Assembly: GCA_900545365.1 (NCBI GenBank)
Contig: UQYL01000010.1
Span: forward strand, 1 to 53,465
DNA length: 53,465 bases
Direction of reading: 5' to 3'
Source: an uncultured Dialister sp.
GTDB lineage: Bacteria; Bacillota; Negativicutes; Veillonellales; Dialisteraceae
Part shown: positions 25,970 to 33,923 of the stretch, in pieces
Layout: each line of letters starts with the position of its first letter
How positions within the stretch are numbered: position 1 is the first letter of the stretch
Translations under genes and position numbers: made by a program
The notes under the pieces: model-generated
The model's input: the letters and a program-made list of their open reading frames with translations, nothing else
What the model was told of the DNA's origin: nothing
The model's database searches: none

Positions 25970-28327
25970 GGTGTTTCCTCCTTTTGCTGAATCGGAATGG
26001 GATGGATTCGTCTCCTCGGAGGGGAGAGCGGAAATGGGAGCGCCGCCGCTTTCGGGCAGGGCGTATTTCGGCCGGATGAACCGCAGGCGGAGGGCGTTCG
26101 TCACGACGAAGACGGAGCTGAAGCTCATGGCGAGGGCCGCTACCATGGGGTTCATTTTCAGGCCGAAGGCGGCGTAGAAGCAGCCTGCCGCAATGGGGAT
26201 GCCGCAGGCGTTGTAGAAGAACGCCCAGAAAAGATTCTGCTTGATATTGCGGATGACCGCGCGGGAGAGCTCGATGGCCGCCGCCGCGTCGAGGAGATCG
26301 CTCCGCATGAGGACGATGCCCGCGGATTCCATGGCGATGTCTGTTCCCGCGCCGACAGCGATGCCCACATCTGCCCGGGCGAGAGCGGGGGCGTCATTGA
26401 TGCCGTCGCCGATCATGGCGGCTTTTTTCCCGCTTTCCCGGATGCGGCGGATCTCCCGCTCTTTATCCTGCGGCAGGACTTCGGCGATGACCCTGTCTGT
26501 GCCGACTTCTTTCTGGATGGCTTCCGCCGTTTTTCTGCGGTCTCCTGTGAGCATGACTGTCTCGATGCCGAGCGCCCGGAGCGATTCGACGGCCCTGCGG
26601 CTAGTGGGCTTCACGGTGTCCGCGGCGGCGATGAGGCCGAGCAGGCGGCCGCCGGAGGCGAACCAGAGCGGCGTCTTTCCTTCTTCTTCGAGACGCGCTC
26701 CCTCTGCCGCCAGCGCTTCCGCGGGGATAGAGAAGGCTTCCATCATGCGGAGGCTGCCGCCGAGGCATTCTTTCCCGCCGATCACGCCGCGAATGCCCTG
26801 CCCGGGGATCTCTTCAAAATCCGTGACGGGCAGGAGAGCCGTTTTGGTCTCTGCCGCCTTTTCAGCGACGGCTGCCGCGAGAGGATGGGAAGAGAGATGC
26901 TCCAGAGACGCCGCCGCGCGGAGGAGCTCGTCTTCGCTGACGCCTGCGGCGCAGAGGATATCCGTCACAGACGGCGCGCCGCGGGTGATGGTGCCGGTCT
27001 TGTCGAGGACGGCGGTCTGTACATCGTGCGCCGCTTCGAGGGCTTCCGCCGATTTGAAGAGAATGCCGTGCCGCGCGCCCCACCCCGCGCCGACCATGAT
27101 GGCTGTTGGCGTGGCGAGGCCGAGCGCGCACGGGCAGGAGACGACGAGAACGGATACGGCGATGGTGAGGGCAAATTCGGCGGACGCGCCGAGAAGAAGC
27201 CAGACCGCCGCGGCGAGGAGGGCGATGGCGATGACCGCGGGAACGAAGAGCCCCGCGACTTTGTCGGCCAGACGGGCGATGGGCGCTTTCGAGCCGGTCG
27301 CTTCATCCACGAGGCGGATGATCTGGGCGAGAGCGGTGTCGCTGCCCACCTTTGACGCCGTCATGCGGAAATAGCCGCTCCGGTTGACCGTCGCGCCGAT
27401 GACGGTATCGCCGGGGCGCTTTTCCGCGGGGATGCTCTCGCCGGTGATGGCCGATTCGTCGATGGATGCCGTTCCTTCGACGATGACTCCGTCGGCGGGG
27501 ATGGACTCGCCGGCGCGGACGGCGATGAGGTCGCCCGGGACGAGCTTTTCCGCGGGGATGGTGACTTCTTTCCCGTCCCGGATGACGGAGGCCGTCTTCG
27601 GCGCGAGATCGAGGAGCTCATTCACCGCCTGCGATGTGCGGCCTTTCGCGCGGGCTTCGAGAAATTTCCCCACCGTGATGAGCGTGAGGATCGTGCCGGC
27701 TCCCTCGAAGTAAAGCTCGTGGGAGAAATGGGCCGCTTCGGCAAGATCGCCCGTACCGAGGGCGATGGCGATCTTGTAGAGGGCGTACACGCCGTAGACC
27801 GTGGACGCGCCCGCGCCGAGGGCGACAAGGGAATCCATATTCGGCGAGCCGTGGACGAGCGTCTTGAAGCCCTGCTGAAAATACCGGCGGTTCAGGAAGA
27901 GGATGGGAATGAGGAGAAAAAGTTCCGTGAGGGCGCAGACCATGGCGCGGCTGTCGCCGAGAAAAGCCTCCGGCATGGGCCAGCCCATCATGCGGCCCAT
28001 GGAGAGGTAGAAAAGGGGAATGGCAAAGAGAAAAGAACCTGTCATGCGCCGCTTCATGGCAAGATACTCCTGCCGCGCCGCTTCCGCCGGAGACGGCGCC
28101 TTTCCAGCCTTCGCCGCGTCACGAAGCGCCGCTCCGTACCCGGCCTTTGTGACGGCCCGCACGATCTCCGCGGAAGAGAGCTTCTCTTCATCGTATTCCA
28201 CGACCATGCTGTTTTTCAGCAGGTTCACGGATACGTCCTTTGTCCCGGGCAGGGCGGCGACGCTTTTTTCCACCCGCGCCGAGCAGGCGGCGCAGGTCAT
28301 CCCGGTGACTGTATATGTTTCTTTCAT
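25751..28327 (-). CDS. copA: Cu(I)-exporting P1B-type ATPase with a C-terminal CopZ-like domain
   Basis: A copper efflux pump of 858 residues. It has an N-terminal HMA domain with GMTCAAC (residues 9-15), eight membrane segments, the actuator TGES, the ion motif CPC (VSCPCALG), the phosphorylation site DKTGT, the SSHP motif and the hinge GDGINDAP. After the last membrane segments a ~40-residue linker leads to a second HMA domain, GMMCQHC, at the C-terminus. A separate copZ start with its own ribosome site lies inside this last domain. The gene is led by a CsoR operator. Copper specificity follows from CPC and the CsoR context. Confidence 0.95.
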   Translation of the reverse strand: MKETYTVTGMTCAACSARVEKSVAALPGTKDVSVNLLKNSMVVEYDEEKLSSAEIVRAVTKAGYGAALRDAAKAGKAPSPAEAARQEYLAMKRRMTGSFLFAIPLFYLSMGRMMGWPMPEAFLGDSRAMVCALTELFLLIPILFLNRRYFQQGFKTLVHGSPNMDSLVALGAGASTVYGVYALYKIAIALGTGDLAEAAHFSHELYFEGAGTILTLITVGKFLEARAKGRTSQAVNELLDLAPKTASVIRDGKEVTIPAEKLVPGDLIAVRAGESIPADGVIVEGTASIDESAITGESIPAEKRPGDTVIGATVNRSGYFRMTASKVGSDTALAQIIRLVDEATGSKAPIARLADKVAGLFVPAVIAIALLAAAVWLLLGASAEFALTIAVSVLVVSCPCALGLATPTAIMVGAGWGARHGILFKSAEALEAAHDVQTAVLDKTGTITRGAPSVTDILCAAGVSEDELLRAAASLEHLSSHPLAAAVAEKAAETKTALLPVTDFEEIPGQGIRGVIGGKECLGGSLRMMEAFSIPAEALAAEGARLEEEGKTPLWFASGGRLLGLIAAADTVKPTSRRAVESLRALGIETVMLTGDRRKTAEAIQKEVGTDRVIAEVLPQDKEREIRRIRESGKKAAMIGDGINDAPALARADVGIAVGAGTDIAMESAGIVLMRSDLLDAAAAIELSRAVIRNIKQNLFWAFFYNACGIPIAAGCFYAAFGLKMNPMVAALAMSFSSVFVVTNALRLRFIRPKYALPESGGAPISALPSEETNPSHSDSAKGGNTMKKIVSVEGMMCQHCAAHVKKALESVPGVAAAEVSLEAKEAAVALSADVSDEVLSAAVKDAGYTVTGIRNEG

Positions 28328-28344
28328 GAGACCTCCTTATATCC

Positions 28345-28361
28345 ATACCCCCAGGGGGTAT
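28345..28361 (-). promoter_or_regulatory. CsoR operator
   Basis: The perfect palindrome ATACCCCCAGGGGGTAT lies between the copA promoter and start codon. A/T flanks with G and C tracts are the known form of CsoR sites. Confidence 0.9.
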
Positions 28362-28376
28362 TATCCTCTTAAACTT

Positions 28377-28404
28377 AGTATAGCCTAATTTGACGATCCC
28401 GCAA
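28377..28404 (-). promoter_or_regulatory. Promoter of copA-csoR
   Basis: On the minus strand TTGCGG (28404-28399), 16-base spacer, TATACT (28382-28377), followed 15 bases later by the CsoR operator. Confidence 0.6.
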
Positions 28405-28527
28405 GGACAGAAACTGAGATTTTTTTGCTGGCCGGCAGGAAGGCGAGAGGCGGAATGCCGATAAATAGCCTGTTTTATATATGCGAGAAAAAATTTTTAG
28501 TCATACAGAAAAAATAATAAAAACATA

Positions 28528-28588
28528 TTGACTTTGCGGTGAGATATGATATGATGAGGACAACAGTTAAACAAATACTTAATTGTTG
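28528..28588 (+). promoter_or_regulatory. Promoter and ArsR-type operator 1 of the zinc/cadmium locus
   Basis: TTGACT (28528-28533), 16 bases, TATGAT (28550-28555). Just downstream is the inverted repeat CAACAGTTAA-N8-TTAATTGTTG (28561-28588, one mismatch), AT-rich and of the size bound by ArsR/SmtB repressors. Confidence 0.65.
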
Positions 28589-28609
28589 AAGGAACAGGAG
28601 AAGTCAAAA

Positions 28610-28828
28610 ATGAAGAAGAGCTACAAGATCGAAGTGGACTGCGCCAACTGCGCCAATAAAATGGAAGATGCCGCCCGGAAGACTGCCGGTGTGAAGAATG
28701 CGGTCGTCAATTTCATGATGCTGAAAATGAACGTGGAATTTGAAGACGGCGCGGATCCGAAAGAAGTCATGCAGGCCGTGCGGGCGAACTGCAAAAAAGT
28801 GGAAGACGACTGCGAGATCTATTGCTGA
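28610..28828 (+). CDS. Small HMA-domain metal-binding protein
   Basis: A 72-residue single HMA domain (MKKSYKIEVDCANCANKMEDAARKTAGV). The metal loop is DCANC with Cys11 and Cys14. Three more cysteines lie in the C-terminal part (Cys61, Cys68, Cys72; DDCEIYC), giving a thiol-rich site unlike CopZ. The downstream P-ATPase lacks an N-terminal HMA domain, so this protein may deliver metal to it or replace the missing domain. AGGAACAGGAGA precedes the start. A terminator-like hairpin and a second operator separate it from the pump, so its level may be set separately. Confidence 0.85.
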   Translation: MKKSYKIEVDCANCANKMEDAARKTAGVKNAVVNFMMLKMNVEFEDGADPKEVMQAVRANCKKVEDDCEIYC

Positions 28829-28831
28829 GGG

Positions 28832-28856
28832 GAGCGCCGGGAGGCGCTTTCTTTCA
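28832..28856 (+). terminator. Terminator-like hairpin after the HMA gene
   Basis: AGCGCC, GGGA, GGCGCT followed by TTCTTTC. It would partly uncouple the HMA gene from the ATPase gene. Confidence 0.55.
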
Positions 28857-28862
28857 AACCCA

Positions 28863-28894
28863 TCAATTAAATAAGTACAAAAATATTTAATTGA
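28863..28894 (+). promoter_or_regulatory. ArsR-type operator 2
   Basis: A perfect 11-bp inverted repeat TCAATTAAATA-N10-TATTTAATTGA directly upstream of the ATPase ribosome site. It shares TTAATTG with operator 1, suggesting one regulator for both. Confidence 0.65.
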
Positions 28895-28912
28895 ACGAAG
28901 GAGGGAAAAGCA

Positions 28913-30799
28913 ATGAATAAAAAGCAGAAGACTATGCTGGCGCGGATCCTTGCCGCCGCGGCCCTCATGATCGGTCTGTCCTTCACGGAAACGGAAGGCG
29001 TGGTGCGGTTCCTGCTGTACCTCGTGCCGTACTTCATCGTCGGCTGGGACATTCTGCGGAAAGCGGGGAAAGGCATCCGCAGCGGGCAGATCTTCGATGA
29101 GAATTTCCTCATGGCCGTGGCGACGGTGGGCGCCATCGCGCTGGCCCTCTATGATGAGACCGGCGATTATACGGAAGCCGTGGCGGTCATGCTCTTCTAC
29201 CAGATCGGTGAGCTTTTCCAGAGCTACGCCGTAGGGAAGAGCCGCCGGAATATCAGCGAGCTCATGGACATCCGGCCGGATTATGCCAATATCGAAAAGG
29301 ACGGCGCGCTGGTACGGGTCGACCCCGACGAAGTGGAAACGGGCTCGGTCATCGTGGTGCAGCCCGGCGAAAAGGTGCCGATCGACGGCATTATTGTCGA
29401 AGGCGCGTCCACCCTCAATACGAGCGCCCTCACCGGGGAAAGCGTGCCCCGCGACGCGAAGGCCGGCGATGCGATCATCAGCGGGTGCATCAATATGACG
29501 GGCGTGCTGAAGATACGGACGACAAAAGAATTCGGCGACTCCACCGTTTCCCAGATCCTCGATCTCGTGGAGAACGCGAGCTCCCGCAAATCGAGATCGG
29601 AAGACTTCATTTCCAAATTCGCCCGCATCTACACGCCTGCCGTGTGCGGAGCGGCGCTGGCCCTCGCCGTGATCCCGCCGCTGGTGCGGCTCTTCGCCAT
29701 GGGAACGGCGCCGGAATGGGACATCTGGATCTACCGGGCACTCACATTCCTCGTCATCAGCTGCCCCTGCGCGCTGGTCATCAGCATTCCGCTGTCCTTC
29801 TTCGCCGGCATCGGCGGAGCCAGCCGGGAAGGAGTGCTCGTGAAAGGCTCGAATTATCTGGAAACGCTGTCCAAGACGGGAATCGTCGTTTTCGATAAGA
29901 CAGGAACGCTCACGAAGGGCGTCTTTGAAGTGAACGCCGTCCACCACAGCCGGATGGCGAAAGAAAAGCTCCTCGAATATGCCGCTCTGGCGGAGAGCGC
30001 TTCCTCTCATCCCATCAGCCGGAGCCTGCGGAAAGCTTACGGCGGAAAGATCGACGGCAGCCGTGTGACAGATATTCGGGAGATCAGCGGGAAAGGGGTC
30101 CTGGCCAAAGTGGACGGACGCTCCGTCGCCGCGGGGAACGGCAAGCTGATGGAGAGCCTCGGTGTGGAGTACATCCCCTGCCATCACACGGGCACCATCA
30201 TCCATATGGCCATCGACGGGTCTTACGCGGGACACATTGTCATTTCCGACGTGGTGAAGCCCCGCGCGAAAGAAGCCGTGCGGGAGCTGAAACGGTCGGG
30301 CGTGCGCGAGACCGTGATGCTCACAGGCGACGCGAAAGCCGTGGCGGAGAGCGTGGCGGCCGACCTCGGCATCGACATGGTATGGAGCGAGCTCCTCCCC
30401 GCGGGAAAAGTGGAAAAAGTGGAAGAGCTTTTGAAACAGAAGCCGGAAAAAGAAAAACTGGCTTTCGTAGGCGACGGCATCAACGACGCGCCGGTGCTCC
30501 GCCGCGCGGATATCGGCATCGCCATGGGCGCCATGGGCTCCGACGCGGCCATCGAAGCGGCGGATGTAGTGCTCATGGACGACGACCCGCTGAAGATCGC
30601 CAAGGCCATTAAAATTTCCCGGAAATGCCTGGGCATCGTGTATCAGAATATCGTCTTCGCCATCGGCGTGAAGCTTCTCTGTCTCCTCCTCGGCGCGGTG
30701 GGCCTGGCCAATATGTGGCTCGCCATTTTTGCCGATGTGGGCGTGATGATCCTCGCCGTGCTGAACGCGATCCGCGCGCTCTTCGTGAAGGACCTGTAA
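28913..30799 (+). CDS. Zn/Cd/Pb-type P1B-ATPase lacking an N-terminal metal-binding domain
   Basis: A 628-residue heavy-metal efflux ATPase. It starts directly with membrane segments and has TGES, the CPC motif (ISCPCALVISIPLSFF), DKTGT, SSHP and GDGINDAP. The last membrane helices contain a conserved lysine (GVKLLCLLLG) and the aspartate of ADVGVMILAVLNAIRAL, the pattern of the P1B-2 (ZntA/CadA) subgroup that exports divalent metals. Its soluble HMA partner appears to be the gene just upstream. AAGGAGG precedes the start. Metal specificity is from family motifs only. Confidence 0.92.
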   Translation: MNKKQKTMLARILAAAALMIGLSFTETEGVVRFLLYLVPYFIVGWDILRKAGKGIRSGQIFDENFLMAVATVGAIALALYDETGDYTEAVAVMLFYQIGELFQSYAVGKSRRNISELMDIRPDYANIEKDGALVRVDPDEVETGSVIVVQPGEKVPIDGIIVEGASTLNTSALTGESVPRDAKAGDAIISGCINMTGVLKIRTTKEFGDSTVSQILDLVENASSRKSRSEDFISKFARIYTPAVCGAALALAVIPPLVRLFAMGTAPEWDIWIYRALTFLVISCPCALVISIPLSFFAGIGGASREGVLVKGSNYLETLSKTGIVVFDKTGTLTKGVFEVNAVHHSRMAKEKLLEYAALAESASSHPISRSLRKAYGGKIDGSRVTDIREISGKGVLAKVDGRSVAAGNGKLMESLGVEYIPCHHTGTIIHMAIDGSYAGHIVISDVVKPRAKEAVRELKRSGVRETVMLTGDAKAVAESVAADLGIDMVWSELLPAGKVEKVEELLKQKPEKEKLAFVGDGINDAPVLRRADIGIAMGAMGSDAAIEAADVVLMDDDPLKIAKAIKISRKCLGIVYQNIVFAIGVKLLCLLLGAVGLANMWLAIFADVGVMILAVLNAIRALFVKDL

Positions 30800-30807
30800 G
30801 AAACAGA

Positions 30808-30834
30808 AGAGCCTCTGCAAAGGGGCTCTTTTTG
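30808..30834 (+). terminator. Terminator of the zinc/cadmium locus
   Basis: AGAGCC and GGCTCT form the outer stem with inner CTGCAAAG pairing partly, followed by a T run. Confidence 0.75.
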
Positions 30835-30891
30835 CTGCTCTTTTCCTCGCCGCCGGAAAACGGGGAAGTAGAAAAAATTTTCCCCGGAACG

Positions 30892-30914
30892 TATAATAGT
30901 AAAGATAAACAGAG
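30892..30914 (+). repeat. attL direct repeat
   Basis: A 23-base sequence identical to attR except for one base (C at 30910 against T at 36439). Confidence 0.88.
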
Positions 30915-30963
30915 GGGAAAAACCACGATAAATACGGGCTTTTTTACCCCTTAGCCGTTCAGG

Positions 30964-31008
30964 TACGCCAATTTGTACGCCAATTTTCAGGAAATACGCC
31001 TCATTTTC
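30964..31008 (+). repeat. Left arm-type integrase sites
   Basis: TACGCC occurs at 30964, 30976 and 30995; the first two sit in GTACGCCAATTT units 12 bases apart. Similar units occur near the right end. Confidence 0.6.
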
Positions 31009-31016
31009 GTTAGAAA

Positions 31017-31052
31017 AGCCGCTGTCCATTTCATTGGGCAACGGCTTTTTAT
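31017..31052 (+). terminator. Intrinsic terminator near the left end of the element
   Basis: AGCCGCTGTCC pairs with GGGCAACGGCT (two mismatches), followed by TTTTTATT. It would insulate the element from transcription entering from the left. Confidence 0.65.
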
Positions 31053-31433
31053 TGTGCGGTTCAAAGGTGAAGTCGGCACTCCTTACTGGGGACTCGCGGT
31101 AGCGATATTCTTCATAAGGAAATGTGCCGCTGCTCTGCTTGTGTAGATTACAGATGGGGTACGGCCTTTTCTGCTATGAAGATGGAAATTTTCTTGAACG
31201 TGATGTTGATTGTTTGTGAAATACATTTTTTCTATATCAAGCATAGATGAAATGTATAGCAATGCTGAAAACATTGGCATTTTGGCATTTAGGGCATTTT
31301 GGATTTTACATCCCGCGTGGGGCGGAGTTTTTTCGTTTTGGAATTATACTGATCCATGCTACGATTAGAACATAGATTCTGAGACCTGCCTAATGGCGGC
31401 GTCTCCCTACAGTTTAACGTAAAGGAGAAATTT
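31053..31433. promoter_or_regulatory. Regulatory region before the HTH gene
   Basis: No convincing gene. It contains tandem GGCATTT motifs (31274-31306), a TATACT-like -10 (in GAATTATACTGATCC, near 31341), and a hairpin pairing GAGAC with GTCTC around TGCC/GGC (about 31380-31404). AAAGGAG precedes the HTH gene. Confidence 0.4.
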
Positions 31434-31676
31434 ATGACGACACAGATGAATCACGATTTAACGGGGAAACGCTTACTGGATGTAAAAGAACTGTGCGCGT
31501 ATTGCGGTATCGGTATCTGCACGGCCAGAGAATGGGGCCGCGAGATCGGAGCAGAGAGACGTATTGGCCGCCGCGTGCTGTATGACCGTATGGCCGTGGA
31601 TAAGGAAATTGACCGCATGGGCCGTGGAGAAGCATCTTCTGCTCTGCACGAATGGGAAGGGAGCGTGGCGGAATGA
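31434..31676 (+). CDS. Small helix-turn-helix protein, probable excisionase or regulator
   Basis: An 80-residue protein with the pattern of HTH_17/AlpA-like or DUF6462 proteins: LLDVKELCAYCGIGICTAREW, then IGAERRIGRRVLYDRMAVDKEIDRM (winged HTH, about residues 13-63). Such proteins act as recombination directionality factors or regulators in integrative elements. It is the first gene after attL and overlaps the next gene by 4 bases (ATGA). A role in excision is inferred from position and fold. Confidence 0.7.
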   Translation: MTTQMNHDLTGKRLLDVKELCAYCGIGICTAREWGREIGAERRIGRRVLYDRMAVDKEIDRMGRGEASSALHEWEGSVAE

Positions 31677-31984
31677 TTTACGAGTATCTGCACAGCCACG
31701 AAGCTTACGGGAAATCCGCCGCCATTCCCGGCGATACCATCCGCGGCGAACTGGGCCTCACAACCCGGCGGTTTGACCGCATTCTCTACAGAGAGAGAAA
31801 GGCTGGAAAACTGATCTGCAATAAGTCCACTGCGGGCGGCGGTTACTATCTGCCTTCATGCGTGGGCGATGTGATTGAGTTTGTGAGAGTGCAGGAAAGC
31901 CGCATCAAAAAACACGCCGTGACCTTACGGGCGGCGCGGGCATATCTGAAAGATCATGGCAAGAAGCTGGCCTCTTCCCACTGA
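31673..31984 (+). CDS. Winged-helix protein of the element
   Basis: A 103-residue protein starting MIYEYLHSHEAYGKSAAIPG. Residues about 15-60 look like a winged helix (TIRGELGLTTRRFDRILYRERKAGKLICNKSTAGGGYYLPS), followed by a basic helix (ESRIKKHAVTLRAARAYLKDHGKK). Similar small proteins accompany replication genes in Firmicutes phages and integrative elements. Translationally coupled to the HTH gene. Function not known; DNA binding is likely. Confidence 0.6.
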   Translation: MIYEYLHSHEAYGKSAAIPGDTIRGELGLTTRRFDRILYRERKAGKLICNKSTAGGGYYLPSCVGDVIEFVRVQESRIKKHAVTLRAARAYLKDHGKKLASSH

Positions 31985-32040
31985 TGAGTTGATGATTGGG
32001 AGATTGCAAATTCTCCCGATATTTCATAAATGGAGGAGAT

Positions 32041-32820
32041 ATGGAAGAAACCATCAACGAAGAAGAAACCGGCTTCACCGGGGTTCGCGATTATATTGAA
32101 TTGCTGAATTGCGAGCCAGACTTCCCGCAACTCAAAATGCGGGAAATAATTGTACTCTCTGATATCGTTTGCGTGAGTATCGATCATCCGGCAACACAGG
32201 CGGGTTCATTGGGAGCATACCGCAAAGGGGATGACCGTATTGCGCAAGAACTTCACAAAGACCCGAGAGTCGTGCGGGAGAGTATCAAGCGATTGGTAGA
32301 ACAAGGCTATATTTGTCGCGAGCGAGAGAATGGCAGGAGCATTTACTTAACTGGTGACTTTTACGACTTTTTGAATAAACGTGGGTTCATAGACAAAGAA
32401 GACCGAGGCAAGCACCCCGTTCTTTGGATAGACAAGCGGTTGCTTGCTCTGTATCCCCTGAACGATACAGATCGTCTTTTTATTGCTGATGTGATGAGTA
32501 TCTTCCGCAAAGGACTTCCATACTTTAAAAGTACGGAGACAATATGCGGACTGCTTAACAAAAAACGGAGCGCAGTAAAGGCCATGATGAAGAAACTGAA
32601 AGACGATGGTTTAATCGTTATCGAGTATAAATCGACGTTGACCGGGAAGAAAAGGTGTGTTTACCCTTCGTGGAAACTGCGCAAGTTGATTCTTGATTAC
32701 CAAAAGATGGTGGATTCAACTGGTAAGCAAAAAAGGAGTGTTCCCGGCTCTCGAGAGGAGTGTTCCCGGCTCTCGAGAGGAGTAAACCCGGCTCTCGAGA
32801 GGAGCAAAACCGACCCATAG
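32041..32820 (+). CDS. Replication-initiator-like protein, N-terminal part up to a TAG in the repeat array
   Basis: 259 residues with two winged-helix-like regions: about residues 60-105 (DDRIAQELHKDPRVVRESIKRLVEQGYICRE) and about 150-205 (STETICGLLNKKRSAVKAMMKKLKDDGLIVIEY). This design resembles phage and plasmid initiator or replisome-organiser proteins. The last ~25 residues (from VPGSREEC) are encoded by the 22-bp repeat array and end at TAG 32818-32820. The same frame is then open for another 121 codons. I regard the gene as split or switched by the repeats. GGAGGAGAT precedes the start. Confidence 0.6.
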   Translation: MEETINEEETGFTGVRDYIELLNCEPDFPQLKMREIIVLSDIVCVSIDHPATQAGSLGAYRKGDDRIAQELHKDPRVVRESIKRLVEQGYICRERENGRSIYLTGDFYDFLNKRGFIDKEDRGKHPVLWIDKRLLALYPLNDTDRLFIADVMSIFRKGLPYFKSTETICGLLNKKRSAVKAMMKKLKDDGLIVIEYKSTLTGKKRCVYPSWKLRKLILDYQKMVDSTGKQKRSVPGSREECSRLSRGVNPALERSKTDP

Positions 32821-32852
32821 ATAAAAGAGAACCGACCCATAGATAAAAGAGA
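32743..32852 (+). repeat. Phased array of five 22-bp repeats (iteron-like)
   Basis: Three copies of unit A (core CCCGGCTCTCGAGAGGAG plus four variable bases) at 32743, 32765 and 32787 are followed without gap by two identical copies of unit B (ACCGACCCATAGATAAAAG plus AGA) at 32809 and 32831. All start 22 bases apart. Unit A contains the palindrome CTCTCGAGAG. The spacing of about two helical turns and the link to an initiator-like gene fit plasmid iterons. Confidence 0.85.
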
Positions 32853-33186
32853 GATAAAAGAAGAGATAAACTCTAGGGGTAATATTGAGTATAAGGGTTC
32901 GCCACAGAGAGAGAAGAAAGCGCCAGACACTTTTGAACAGCTGATATCTTCCTTACCAGATACCGAGAACAAGATCGATGAACTCACAAAGCCAGAGACC
33001 TATCTTCCAGACCGTTCTACTGTTGAGGACTTTATCGTTGCCGGGAATATGAAGAACATAACAGCAGACGAGGCGTTTGCGAGCTGGAAAGAGCGGAATA
33101 TGACATTTGCGGGAAATAAATGGATGATGGATTTAATATCGCTGAACGCCAATAAGCGTTTACCTTCTTCATTACCCATACATTGA
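32821..33186 (+). pseudogene. In-frame continuation of the initiator-like gene beyond the TAG
   Basis: Directly after TAG 32818-32820 the same frame stays open for 121 codons to TGA 33184-33186. It reads as real protein: FEQLISSLPDTENKIDELTKP, then STVEDFIVAG, ITADEAFASWKERNMTFAGNKWMMDL, resembling the C-terminal segment of DnaD/replisome-organiser proteins. There is no good start or ribosome site at its beginning; the first ATG is at 33049. It is most simply the C-terminal domain of the upstream gene, disconnected by the array. Readthrough or re-initiation would be needed for expression. Confidence 0.6.
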
Positions 33187-33373
33187 TGAATGCGCGGCGC
33201 GCTGGTCATGAGAAGTACGTTGCCTTCATGATATCGTACTCAATATGAGCGGGGCAGGTTGTTAGTGGATAGATCACAGGTGCATTGTACTCATGACACG
33301 CTGTTTTCATTATTTTTTGTGGACGGCGGCACGGACTCTGCGTTGGCTTTTATTTTTGAGAGCTGTGATCGAT

Positions 33374-33455
33374 CGAAAAGGAGTCTCTTTCCCGTCGGAA
33401 CCCACCCCCACCCGGAAGAGGCCCCCGTCGTGGGTTCCCATACCCCTATACCACC
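33374..33455. repeat. 82-base motif, copy 1
   Basis: Begins CGAAAAGGAGTCTCTTT and ends GGGTTCCCATACCCCTATACCACC-like sequence shared with copy 2 at 33924-34006. Inside, GGAACCCAC (33397-33405) pairs with GTGGGTTCC (33430-33438). Confidence 0.75.
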
Positions 33456-33494
33456 CCTTTGGCCGTATCTGCGCGGAGAAAAAGCAACAAAAAG

Positions 33495-33559
33495 GGAGAG
33501 GCTTCCGTACTACTCGCAAAGCGAGAGATCCCTGAGGGAACGCTTCCGGAAGCCTCTCC
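33495..33559. other. Multibranched hairpin 1
   Basis: A perfect 13-bp stem, GGAGAGGCTTCCG (33495-33507) with CGGAAGCCTCTCC (33547-33559), encloses two small hairpins: CTCGC-AAA-GCGAG (33513-33525) and TCCC-TGA-GGGA (33529-33539). Confidence 0.7.
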
Positions 33560-33754
33560 TGATACCACCAGTGTAGCAGAGCTGACTGCGGTTTTCAATG
33601 GGCGGGCATAAATCTGCCCCATTCTGTTGGGGAACTCATAAAAAAGAGCCGCCTGAACACCAGCACAAACTGATTGGAACCCTGAGTGTACGCTTCGGAT
33701 AGCCATTCAATACGCTCGTTGTAGCAGACCGGAAGGAGACGTTCAAGACAAAAA

Positions 33755-33818
33755 GAGAGGACGCGCAATCCACGCGTCTCAAACGAGAAAATCAACGTGG
33801 AGAATGGGGCGTCCTCTC
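33755..33818. other. Multibranched hairpin 2
   Basis: A perfect 10-bp stem, GAGAGGACGC (33755-33764) with GCGTCCTCTC (33809-33818), encloses CCACG (33770-33774) paired with CGTGG (33796-33800) and an inner TCTC-AAAC-GAGA. The length matches hairpin 1. Confidence 0.7.
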
Positions 33819-33923
33819 CGATGTCTTCACTATAACAGATGTTGAGAAAGCAGACAATACAGAAATTCTGTTCCGGTGGCAGCGGGCCGTTATCGAAGCG
33901 GGGAGACGGGTCAGCAGGTATCA

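Noticed and set aside
32818..32820. Amber recoding (TAG as sense) as in some gut phages
   Set aside because: Only this one in-frame TAG is involved, other genes of the element end in TAA or TGA or normal stops, and the TAG arises from the repeat unit. Frame change by repeat copy number explains it better.
33259..33576. Open frames across the 82-base repeat and hairpin 1
   Set aside because: They run through inverted repeats in both strands and both repeat copies, giving Pro/Arg-rich translations that look like by-products of structured DNA.
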